In this document: piece by piece, positions 7,663 to 13,990 of the stretch
Layout of the letters: each line of letters opens with the position of its first letter
How positions within the stretch are numbered: the first letter of the stretch is position 1
Origin: Alterinioella sp963975135
GTDB taxonomy: Bacteria; Pseudomonadota; Alphaproteobacteria; Rhodobacterales; Rhodobacteraceae
Length of the DNA stretch: 14,178 bases
Assembly (NCBI GenBank): GCA_963975135.1
Contig: CAXBGQ010000038.1
Coordinates: 1-14,178 of the forward strand
Direction of reading: 5' to 3'
Translations under genes and position numbers: made by a program
Notes under the pieces: model-generated
Database searches by the model: none
Seen by the model: the letters and a program-made list of their open reading frames with translations, nothing else
Told to the model about the DNA's origin: nothing

Positions 7663-8747
7663 GCGTGATCCGGGCGCTTGCGGCGCAGTATTACACCGAT
7701 CCCGCCATTTTCGAGGCCGAAAAGGCCGGGCTCTTTGCACGCAGCTGGCAGTTTGCCTGCCATGCCAGCGCGTTGCAGGAACCGGGCGATTACGTGGCCT
7801 TTGACGTGGCGGGCGAAAGCCTCTTTGCGATCAAGGGTCACGATGGCGAGATCCGGGTGTTCTACAATGTCTGCCAGCATCGCGCGCATCGGCTGGTGGA
7901 AGGGGCGGGACGCACGCGGGTGGTGGTCTGCCCCTATCACGCCTGGAGCTATGAATTGACCGGCGCATTGCGCGGCGGGCCCAATCTGGGCGCGGTGGAG
8001 GGGTTCGACAAATCGGCGATCTGTCTGACACCGGTGCGCGCCGAGCTGTATCTGGGGTTCCTGTTTGTCAATCTCGATCCCGATGCCGCGCCGATGGAGG
8101 AGTGGTTTCCCGGCGTGCGCGGCGAGTTGGAGGAATTCGTGCCAAACTGGGCCGCGCTGAAGCCGCTGGAATGGGTCGAGGTGCCCGAGGCCTGCAACTG
8201 GAAAGTGTCGGTCGAGAATTACTCCGAATGCTATCATTGCAGCCTGAATCACCCGACCTTTGCCACCGGCGTGATCCGGCCCGAGACTTATGACATCCAG
8301 CCGCAGGGATACTGCCTGCGCCACACCACCGAATGCAATGACCTGAGCGCGATGCGCTATGACATCCAATCGGGTTTTGCCAATCACGACCGCTATTCCA
8401 GCTGGTTCCTGTGGCCCCTGTTCTCGTTTCAGGTTTATCCCGGCAATATCCTGAACACCTATCATTGGCGGCCCGTCGACGCGGGGCATGTGGTGGTCTG
8501 GCGCGGCTGGTATTCGGTGGATGGCGCGGAAAATGACGTGGTGCGGCAATTGGCGGTGCAAGATCGCGAAACCACCGTGGCCGAGGATATCACGCTGGTG
8601 GAATCGGTGCAGCGGGGGTTGGGGTCGCGTGGATATGTGCCGGGGCCTTTGGTGGTCGATCCGGCCTGCGGCGTGAACTCGGAACATTCCGTGATGCATC
8701 TGCAGCGCTGGATGCGGGCGGCGGTGGATGGTGATGTATCGGCGTGA
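7659..8747 (+). CDS. Rieske non-heme iron oxygenase, betaine/choline monooxygenase (GbcA-like) type
   Basis: This 362-aa oxygenase alpha subunit has a Rieske [2Fe-2S] domain with C72, H74, C91 and H94 ('CQHR' and 'CPYH'), then a catalytic domain with 'NYSECYHCSLNH' (187-198) giving mononuclear-iron ligands H193 and H198. The acidic ligand is probably D310 in 'EDITLVESVQRGL' (309-321). The 'NYSECYHC' form and the C-terminal 'SEHSVMHLQRW' are characteristic of enzymes that oxidatively remove a methyl group from quaternary amines (glycine betaine, stachydrine, hydroxyproline betaine) or oxidise choline. These need a separate ferredoxin-type reductase, and none is in the window. The start is set by the ATGA overlap with rpiR. 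The class is confident; the specific betaine is not. Confidence 0.9.
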   Translation: MSVIRALAAQYYTDPAIFEAEKAGLFARSWQFACHASALQEPGDYVAFDVAGESLFAIKGHDGEIRVFYNVCQHRAHRLVEGAGRTRVVVCPYHAWSYELTGALRGGPNLGAVEGFDKSAICLTPVRAELYLGFLFVNLDPDAAPMEEWFPGVRGELEEFVPNWAALKPLEWVEVPEACNWKVSVENYSECYHCSLNHPTFATGVIRPETYDIQPQGYCLRHTTECNDLSAMRYDIQSGFANHDRYSSWFLWPLFSFQVYPGNILNTYHWRPVDAGHVVVWRGWYSVDGAENDVVRQLAVQDRETTVAEDITLVESVQRGLGSRGYVPGPLVVDPACGVNSEHSVMHLQRWMRAAVDGDVSA

Positions 8748-8810
8748 GTTGGGTGAATAACTTTGCCACTTGCCGATAGCGGTGGGGCGAACTGAAGGGA
8801 GAGATCGGGC

Positions 8811-9191
8811 ATGGATGAGGATCTGTTTGAAAAGGGGCTGGCGCAGCGCAAGGCCACTTTGGGTGCCGAATATGTCGAAAAGAACCTGGCGGCGGCGGAT
8901 GAGTTTACCCGGCCGTTTCAGGAGGCGATGACGGCCTGGTGCTGGGGCTTTGGATGGGGCGATGACGCGCTCGATCCGAAGACCCGGTCGCTGATGAACC
9001 TCGCCATGATCGGGGCGCTTGGCAAGATGCAGGAATGGGAAACGCATTGCCGGGGGGCGCTGACCAATGGGGTCAGCCCCGAGGAGATCCGGGCCGCGAT
9101 CCATGTCGTGGGCATCTATTGCGGTGTGCCGCAGGCTTTGGAATGTTTTCGGGTGGCTGAGAGGGTTTTGCGGGAGGCGGGTAAGATCTGA
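8811..9191 (+). CDS. Carboxymuconolactone decarboxylase family protein (PcaC-like)
   Basis: This 126-aa protein matches the gamma-carboxymuconolactone decarboxylase branch: 'EWETHCRGALTNGVSPEEIR' (75-94) followed by 'YCGVPQALE' (103-111). The CxxC motif of the related AhpD peroxidase branch is absent, so a redox role is unlikely. No other beta-ketoadipate pathway gene is nearby, so decarboxylation of 4-carboxymuconolactone is doubtful; the fold is also used for other small-molecule reactions. The ATG has a good ribosome-binding site (AAGGGAGA, 8795-8802, 8 nt upstream). It lies 63 bp after the Rieske gene on the same strand and may be cotranscribed with it, then ends in a region rich in repeats. 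Confidence 0.8.
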   Translation: MDEDLFEKGLAQRKATLGAEYVEKNLAAADEFTRPFQEAMTAWCWGFGWGDDALDPKTRSLMNLAMIGALGKMQEWETHCRGALTNGVSPEEIRAAIHVVGIYCGVPQALECFRVAERVLREAGKI

Positions 9192-9198
9192 GCGGTTT

Positions 9199-9237
9199 CG
9201 CCGCGCTGGCGCGCGTCGACCGCCGCGCTGGCGCGCG
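9199..9237. repeat. 17-bp direct repeat, two copies 22 bp apart
   Basis: CGCCGCGCTGGCGCGCG occurs exactly at 9199-9215 and again at 9221-9237. Each copy contains CGCG-CTGG-CGCG, which can fold into a short hairpin. It begins 7 bp after the stop of the carboxymuconolactone decarboxylase-family gene. It may be a transcript-end structure or a local duplication. Confidence 0.6.
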
Positions 9238-9280
9238 CAATTGCGCCCCATCGGTGGCGGTCTCGCCGTTGTAGCCCGGC

Positions 9281-9310
9281 GGATTTGGATATTTGAAGCG
9301 CAAAGAAGGC
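9281..9310 (+). repeat. Tail-like element resembling the 4230-4251 intergenic tail
   Basis: GGATATTTGAAGCGCAAAGAAGG (9287-9309) resembles the GGTATTTTTG...AAGATGAAAG tail at 4230-4251. Both have a GG-TATTT core followed by an A/G-rich AAG...GAA stretch. I recall such tails after genes in Rhodobacterales. Match is approximate and its function is unknown. Confidence 0.35.
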
Positions 9311-9427
9311 GGGTGTGGTTTCGCCTTGTCACGGGCGGGTTTGATGATGGGTCACGAATTTTCTTGGTGAATCGGAGCGGATTTGGCACAGACTTGCCCG
9401 ACACACAGAACCGAGGGGGAAACGTCC

Positions 9428-10189
9428 ATGTCCATGATTGCCGATATCGCGGCCCATCCCAACATGACGCATTGGGCCGAAAGAGCCGATCTTGCCGCCG
9501 CCTTTCGCTGGACCGCACGGCTGAACCTGCATGAGGGCGTGGCAAACCATTTCTCGATTGCGGTGAATGACGCAGGGACGAAGTTCCTGATGAACCCCAA
9601 CCAGATGCATTTTTCGCGCATCAAGGCCAGTGACTTGATCGAGGTCGATGCCAATGATCCGAGTAGCCTGGTCGGTGTCGATGCCGATATCACCGCCTGG
9701 GGGCTGCATGGCGGTATCCACCGGCATTGCCCGCATGCGCGTTGTGCCATGCATGTCCATTCCATCCACGCCACGGTTCTGGCCTGTCTGGCCGACAGCC
9801 GCCTGCCGCCGATTGACCAGAACTGCGCCACGTTTTTCAACCGCATGGTGATCGACGATCATTACAACGGGCTGGCGCTGGAGGATGAGGGCAACCGCTG
9901 TGCGGCGCTGTTTGCCGATCCCCGGCACAAGGTCATGGTGATGGGCAATCACGGCGTCATGGTGATCGGCGCGACCGTGGCCGAGACCTTCAACCGGCTC
10001 TATTATTTCGAGCGCGCCGCCGAGACCTATATCCGCGCGCTCCAGACCGGGCAGCCGCTGCGCGTGCTCTCCGACGAGGTCGCCGAAAAGACCGCCCGGA
10101 TGCTTGAGGAATATCCCGAGCAGGATGTGCGCCATCTGGGCGAGCTTAAGGCCATTCTGGAGGAGGAAGGTTCGGATTTTGCACAGTGA
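9428..10189 (+). CDS. Class II aldolase/adducin-family protein
   Basis: This 253-aa protein spans the whole class II aldolase/adducin domain. Metal-binding histidines are visible in 'CAMHVHSIHA' (H109 and H111) and 'VMGNHGVMV' (H175). The loop before them reads 'DITAWGLHGGIH' (87-98), so the acid/base glutamate of fuculose-phosphate aldolase (E73 there) appears to be alanine (A90). This is shared, as far as I recall, with the adducin-like bacterial subgroup of unknown function. Classical aldol cleavage of a sugar phosphate is therefore doubtful. ATG at 9428 is chosen because GAGGGGGA lies 7 nt upstream; an in-frame ATG at 9383 adds 15 non-family residues. A second ATG follows at 9434. It stands alone, separated by 236 nt from the previous gene and 112 nt from the next. 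Confidence 0.85.
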   Translation: MSMIADIAAHPNMTHWAERADLAAAFRWTARLNLHEGVANHFSIAVNDAGTKFLMNPNQMHFSRIKASDLIEVDANDPSSLVGVDADITAWGLHGGIHRHCPHARCAMHVHSIHATVLACLADSRLPPIDQNCATFFNRMVIDDHYNGLALEDEGNRCAALFADPRHKVMVMGNHGVMVIGATVAETFNRLYYFERAAETYIRALQTGQPLRVLSDEVAEKTARMLEEYPEQDVRHLGELKAILEEEGSDFAQ

Positions 10190-10210
10190 TGCCACCCCGC
10201 ACATACGGGA

Positions 10211-10240
10211 TTGACCGGGTGGTCGGCACGGGTGAAGAAT
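10211..10240 (+). promoter_or_regulatory. Candidate sigma-70-type promoter upstream of the small membrane protein gene
   Basis: TTGACC (10211-10216) and AAGAAT (10235-10240) are separated by 18 nt and lie about 60 nt before the ATG at 10302. The -35 matches five of six and the -10 four of six consensus bases. It could drive the DUF6768-like gene and the hydroxylase pair. Found by eye. Confidence 0.3.
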
Positions 10241-10301
10241 GCGCTTTCGGCCCTTTGCCCAACTCAGGCAGCGGCCAGGAGCATCCAGTGAGGACCAGGA
10301 A

Positions 10302-10670
10302 ATGAGCTATCTCGATATTCGCATCAAGGAACTAATGGACGAAGCAGACGCGCATCTGACACGCTCATCGCAGCCGCATGGTTGGCTCGGGCTGGTGCGC
10401 AGCATGGTTCGTGGGCGACTTGGCTGGACCATATGGGTGATCTGGATCGCCCAACTGCTGCTGTTGGTCGGCGCGATCTTCGCTGCGGTCCGGTTTTTTC
10501 AGGCGGCAGATGTCCTGGTTGCCCTGAAATATGGCCTTTCCGCCGTCACACTCGCCCTGCTGGCAGCGCAGATCAAGCTGAGCATCGCGCCGCATATGCA
10601 GACCGAACGAGTTCTGCGTGCGCTGAAGCGGATTGAAATTCTGATCCTGGCTCAAAACGCGAAAAAATGA
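10302..10670 (+). CDS. Small two-helix membrane protein, DUF6768-like
   Basis: This 122-aa protein has a charged N-terminal stretch ('SYLDIRIKELMDEADAH', residues 2-18), a basic linker, two hydrophobic helices (about 42-65 and 72-92) and a basic C-terminal tail ('RVLRALKRIEILILAQ'). The layout and the N-terminal 'D-RIKELMDEAD' resemble the DUF6768 family of uncharacterised inner-membrane proteins. No enzymatic motif is visible. ATG at 10302 is preferred because AGGA (10291-10294) lies 7 nt upstream; the in-frame ATG at 10239 would add 21 residues of unlike composition. It precedes the hydroxylase pair on the same strand by 91 nt and could share its transcript. Function unknown. Confidence 0.7.
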   Translation: MSYLDIRIKELMDEADAHLTRSSQPHGWLGLVRSMVRGRLGWTIWVIWIAQLLLLVGAIFAAVRFFQAADVLVALKYGLSAVTLALLAAQIKLSIAPHMQTERVLRALKRIEILILAQNAKK

Positions 10671-10761
10671 TGCCCGTTCCGCGAGAAGGGGGCAGGTCCC
10701 TGGCTGAACCGCCGCCCACCGGTCGCGCCAGAGGCGTTCGCTGTAACCAAAGGCTGTGACC

Positions 10762-11733
10762 ATGCCCGGTAGCAAAGACTGGAATTACCACCCCGATCTG
10801 CCGCTACCCGATACTTCGGTCTTTCGCTGGCCGCCCGATCCGCGCCACATGGTTGGCTGGGTTGCGCGCAACTGGCTGACACTGTCGGAACGGGTGCTGA
10901 TGGTGGCGCTGGCGGTGGCGCTCTGGGCCTTTGCCTATCCGCCGCTTGCGGCCGCAGAGAGCTTTGGCCTTGGCTGGATGGCGCAGGTCTGGCTGGTGAA
11001 CATGACGATGATGATCGTCGTGGCGGGCGGGCTGCACTGGTTTTTCTACATCCTCAAAGGGCAGGGAAAGGCGCTGAAGTTTGACCGCCGCGACCAGGCG
11101 CGCGGCAATGCGCTGTGGAATTTCCGCCATCAGGTGCGCGACAACATGTTCTGGTCGCTCGGGTCGGGCGTGGCGCAGCTCAGCGGCTTTCAGATCCTCG
11201 TGATGTGGGGCATGGCCAATGGCTATGCGCCGGTGATCAGTTTCGCCACGAACCCGGTCTGGTTCATCCTGGCGCTGATCCTGTTGCCGATCTGGTCGGC
11301 CTTTCATTTCTATTGGGCGCATCGCCTGCTGCATGTTCCGGTGATCTATCGGCACATCCATTCCCTGCATCACCGCAACGTCAATATCGGGCCTTGGTCG
11401 GGGATGTCGATGCATCCGGTGGAGCATTTGCTCTATCTCACCACGCTGTTGATCCACTTTGTGGTGCCAAGCCACCCCATCCACCTGATTTTTCACGTCA
11501 TCTATCAGGGGCCGGGGGCGGCGATGACGCATACCGGATATGAGGACATGCTGATCCGCGACAAGCGGCGGCTGGCTTTGGGCACGTTCTATCACCAACT
11601 GCATCACCGCTATTACGAATGCAATTACGGCAATCAGGAGATGCCCTGGGACCGCTGGTTCGGCACCTTTCACGATGGCAGCGACGCGGCCACGGCGACG
11701 ACGCGGGCGCGCAAGAAGAGGATGGGAGGATGA
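10762..11733 (+). CDS. Sterol desaturase/fatty acid hydroxylase superfamily protein, first of a tandem pair
   Basis: This 323-aa integral membrane enzyme has the di-iron histidine clusters of the fatty acid hydroxylase superfamily: 'HRLLH' (187-191), 'HSLHH' (200-204) and 'HQLHH' (278-282), plus extra conserved histidines in 'HPVEH' (218-222) and 'HTGYE' (257). Four or more hydrophobic segments surround them (about 44-64, 72-98, 135-152, 163-186, 223-250). Family members use O2 and an electron donor to hydroxylate or desaturate lipids at the membrane. The substrate (carotenoid, sterol-like, fatty acid or ether lipid) cannot be read from sequence. The ATG at 10762 has AAAGG 8 nt upstream; a GTG two codons earlier is an alternative. 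The stop overlaps the next paralogue by 4 bp, so the two are translationally coupled. Confidence 0.88.
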   Translation: MPGSKDWNYHPDLPLPDTSVFRWPPDPRHMVGWVARNWLTLSERVLMVALAVALWAFAYPPLAAAESFGLGWMAQVWLVNMTMMIVVAGGLHWFFYILKGQGKALKFDRRDQARGNALWNFRHQVRDNMFWSLGSGVAQLSGFQILVMWGMANGYAPVISFATNPVWFILALILLPIWSAFHFYWAHRLLHVPVIYRHIHSLHHRNVNIGPWSGMSMHPVEHLLYLTTLLIHFVVPSHPIHLIFHVIYQGPGAAMTHTGYEDMLIRDKRRLALGTFYHQLHHRYYECNYGNQEMPWDRWFGTFHDGSDAATATTRARKKRMGG

Positions 11734-12701
11734 GCGATGCGCGCCGTGAATGGAACCATCTGCCCGAGGTGCCCATTCAGGTATCGCCGCTCTGGTCCTG
11801 GCCGCCGCGCCCCTATGCGGCGTTCCGGTGGTATTTCGACAGCTGGTTTTTTCTGACCGTCAATCTGGCGATTCTGGGTGTCGCCTTCGCCAGCCTCTAT
11901 CTGGCCAGCCCGACGCTGGAGCAGACGGCCCGGCTCGCCCCCGGCTGGATGGCGCTGATCTGGCTCCGCAATGCGGTGATCGTCGGCCTACTGGCCGGGC
12001 TTTTGCATCTGTGGTTCCACAAATACGCCGTGCAGGGGACCGAGTTGAAATACGACCCGCGCCCGTTCCCACGCCGGGGCCGGGTCTTTACGTTGGGCCA
12101 CCAGCTTTGGGACAACATGTTCTGGAGCATCGCGTCCGGCGTCACCATCTGGTCGGGCTTTGAAATCCTGATGTGGTGGGCGATGGCGGGTGGCTATGCC
12201 GCCACCATCACATGGGGCACCAACCCGGTCTGGTTCGTCGCCATCTTTTTCCTGATCCCGGTCTGGGAGAGCTTTTATTTCTACTGGATGCACCGGTTCC
12301 TGCACACCCGGCCGATGTATCGGTTTCACGCGCTGCACCACCGCAATACCGATATCGGGCCATGGTCGGGCCTGTCGATGCACCCGGTCGAGCATCTGTT
12401 TTATTTCGGCTCGGTCCTGATCCATTTCGCCATTGCCAGCAATCCGGTGCATGTGATTTTCCACCTGATGTTTTACGGGCTGCTGGCGATCACCACCCAT
12501 ACCGGGTTCGAGGGTGTGCTGTTTCGCAACCGCAAACGCCTGCATCTGGGCAATTTCCATCACCAGATCCATCACCGCTATTTCGAGTGCAATTACGGCA
12601 ATCTCGATGTGCCCTGGGACAAGCTGTTCGGATCCTGGCACGATGGCACCGATGCGGCCCGGGCGCGGATGCGGGCGCGGCTGGCGGCGCGCCGGCGGTA
12701 A
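11730..12701 (+). CDS. Sterol desaturase/fatty acid hydroxylase superfamily protein, second of a tandem pair
   Basis: Also 323 aa, this is a clear paralogue of the preceding gene. The histidine clusters align at almost the same positions: 'HRFLH' (188-192), 'HALHH' (200-204) and 'HQIHH' (278-282), with 'HPVEH' (218-222) and 'HTGFE' (257-261). 'ECNYGN' and 'HDGTDAA' near the end are also shared. The start is set by the ATGA overlap at 11730-11733 with GGGAGG just before; a longer in-frame reading from 11619 lies inside the previous gene and is rejected. Membrane topology looks alike. Conservation of all iron-ligand histidines argues that both copies are active. They may act on the same lipid at different positions or as a heteromer (inference). 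The ECF sigma gene follows after 108 nt. Confidence 0.88.
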   Translation: MSDARREWNHLPEVPIQVSPLWSWPPRPYAAFRWYFDSWFFLTVNLAILGVAFASLYLASPTLEQTARLAPGWMALIWLRNAVIVGLLAGLLHLWFHKYAVQGTELKYDPRPFPRRGRVFTLGHQLWDNMFWSIASGVTIWSGFEILMWWAMAGGYAATITWGTNPVWFVAIFFLIPVWESFYFYWMHRFLHTRPMYRFHALHHRNTDIGPWSGLSMHPVEHLFYFGSVLIHFAIASNPVHVIFHLMFYGLLAITTHTGFEGVLFRNRKRLHLGNFHHQIHHRYFECNYGNLDVPWDKLFGSWHDGTDAARARMRARLAARRR

Positions 12702-12711
12702 TCACTTATAT

Positions 12712-12736
12712 CCTTGGTGCAAGGGGGGATTTCCCC
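12712..12736. other. Two adjacent small hairpins between the hydroxylase pair and the ECF sigma gene
   Basis: CCTTG-GTG-CAAGG (12712-12724) is followed at once by GGGGATTTCCCC (12725-12736), which folds as a 5-bp stem. No T-run follows, so a strong intrinsic terminator is not supported. They may end the hydroxylase transcript weakly or lie in the sigma-factor leader. Confidence 0.35.
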
Positions 12737-12809
12737 ACCCTGGGGCCACTTGGCGCGGGCGGCCAAACCAGATAGCCTGACCCGGCAGGCAGGACGGGCC
12801 TTTGGACAT

Positions 12810-13361
12810 ATGGACAGCGATCACAAGTTCCTGATGACGCGGATTGCGGGGGGCGACAAACAAGCCTTGGCCGCGCTCTATCGTGCGCTGGAACGCCCCG
12901 TTTACAGGTTTATCGTCTCCAGATTGAACGATCCCCACGAGGCAAACGACATACTTCATGAAGTGTTCATGGATGTCTGGCGTTCCGCCGACCGTTTTGA
13001 AGGGAGATCCAAAGTGCAGACCTGGATTTTTGGCATCGCCTATCGCAAGAGCATCGACGTGATGCGCAAACGCGGCCGGATGGATCTGACCGACGAGAGT
13101 TTTGACATGGTCGATGACAGCCCGGATGCCGTGACCTGTCTGGCGGCAGGGCAGGAGGCCGAGCATGTGCGCCACTGTCTGGAAACGCTGAAGGATGACC
13201 ATAAATCGGCCATCACATTGGCGTTCTATCAGGACATGACCTATGGCGAGATCGCCGAAGTTGCGGGCGTGCCCGAGGGCACCATCAAGACCCGCATCTT
13301 TCACGCCAAGAAGCTCCTGTTGCGCTGCCTGTCGGGCCGCATCGAGCGGGGGGTGGCATGA
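12810..13361 (+). CDS. ECF-type RNA polymerase sigma factor
   Basis: This 183-aa protein has only sigma regions 2 and 4, as ECF factors do. Region 2 (about 23-90) includes 'DPHEANDILHEVFMDVWR' (41-58) and 'VQTWIFGIAYRKSIDVMR' (69-86). Region 4 (about 117-172) includes 'LAFYQDMTYGEIAEVAG' (137-153) and 'GTIKTRIFHAKKLL' (157-170), the -35-recognition helix-turn-helix. ATG at 12810 gives the normal family length; in-frame GTG/TTG codons near 12714 would add about 32 unlike residues. The ribosome-binding site is poor (GGA about 3 nt upstream). It overlaps the anti-sigma gene by 4 bp (ATGA), the usual arrangement for a coupled sigma/anti-sigma pair. I could not recognise an autoregulated ECF promoter upstream. 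Confidence 0.92.
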   Translation: MDSDHKFLMTRIAGGDKQALAALYRALERPVYRFIVSRLNDPHEANDILHEVFMDVWRSADRFEGRSKVQTWIFGIAYRKSIDVMRKRGRMDLTDESFDMVDDSPDAVTCLAAGQEAEHVRHCLETLKDDHKSAITLAFYQDMTYGEIAEVAGVPEGTIKTRIFHAKKLLLRCLSGRIERGVA

Positions 13362-13990
13362 TGACCCGCGATGACCTGAATACGCTCTTGCCGTTTCACG
13401 CCAATGGCACGCTTGAGGGGGCCGAACTGGCCGCCGTTGATGCCGCCCTTGAAACCGACGCCGATCTGCGCGCCGAACTGGCCGCATTGCAGGCCATCCG
13501 CGCCACCATGCGGAGCGAAGAGATGCAAAGCCCCGGTGACCTGGGGCTGGCCCGGCTGCTGCGCGTTGTCGAGGCAGAGACCGCCATTGCCCCGGCCCCG
13601 GTGGCGGCCAATGACAATGTGGTGCCCATCGCCCGTCTGCGTATCTGGCAGATCGCGGCGGCGGTCGTGTTCGCGGTAGGGCTCGGGATCAACATGCTGC
13701 CCGATGGAACCGGCACCCCGGAAATGGAGAGCGCGATGTCGGAAGATGCCGCGCCCGCCGCCGAACAGGGATTTGCGCTGGCCTCCGGCGGTTCTGCCGA
13801 TTTCACCGTGATCTTTGCCCCCGACGCGACCGAAGCGGCGATCCGCGCCCTGCTGCTGGAGGCCGGGGTCGAGATCACCAGCGGCCCCTCGGCGCTTGGT
13901 CTTTACGGGCTCGGCCTGCTAGAGTCGGGTCGCGATGATGCCGCGCGCAGCATTTTGGCCGCCTCGGAGATCATCGACGATCTGCAATAG
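13358..13990 (+). CDS. Membrane anti-sigma factor, zinc-less
   Basis: This 210-aa single-pass membrane protein has a cytoplasmic N-terminal domain (about 1-75, with 'LNTLLPFHANGTLEGAEL' at 7-24) resembling the anti-sigma fold that grips region 4 of ECF factors. A transmembrane helix lies at about 96-114, followed by a periplasmic domain (about 145-208) with 'DFTVIFAPDATEAAIRALL' (148-166). The HxxxCxxC zinc motif of many anti-sigma factors is absent, and the protein has no cysteine at all. It therefore cannot sense redox state through thiols. Release of the sigma factor is more likely by proteolysis or by a periplasmic or protein signal. It overlaps the sigma gene and ends directly before the next ATG. 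Two adjacent ATGs (13358, 13361) are possible starts. Confidence 0.85.
   Translation: MMTRDDLNTLLPFHANGTLEGAELAAVDAALETDADLRAELAALQAIRATMRSEEMQSPGDLGLARLLRVVEAETAIAPAPVAANDNVVPIARLRIWQIAAAVVFAVGLGINMLPDGTGTPEMESAMSEDAAPAAEQGFALASGGSADFTVIFAPDATEAAIRALLLEAGVEITSGPSALGLYGLGLLESGRDDAARSILAASEIIDDLQ

Larger units (their letters stand above)
9192..9427. other. Gene-free stretch between the Rieske/CMD unit and the aldolase gene
   Basis: This 236-nt region holds a GC-rich 17-bp direct repeat, a tail-like element and the ribosome-binding site of the next gene (GAGGGGGA, 9413-9420). I see no convincing open reading frame and no clear intrinsic terminator with a T-run. It marks the likely boundary between the betaine-type locus and the next set of genes. 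Confidence 0.5.

Noticed and set aside
7641..9545. Very long open frame on the minus strand opposite the Rieske and CMD genes
   Set aside because: The plus strand encodes unmistakable Rieske ligands and a CMD motif here, each with good start context. The minus-strand product is Arg/His/Pro-rich with no family signature.
10804..11673. Open frame on the minus strand opposite the first hydroxylase
   Set aside because: The His/Arg-rich shadow mirrors the histidine clusters and hydrophobic codons of the plus-strand hydroxylase.
12702..12809. Intrinsic terminator after the hydroxylase pair
   Set aside because: The hairpins are present but no T-run follows, so only a generic stem-loop note was kept.
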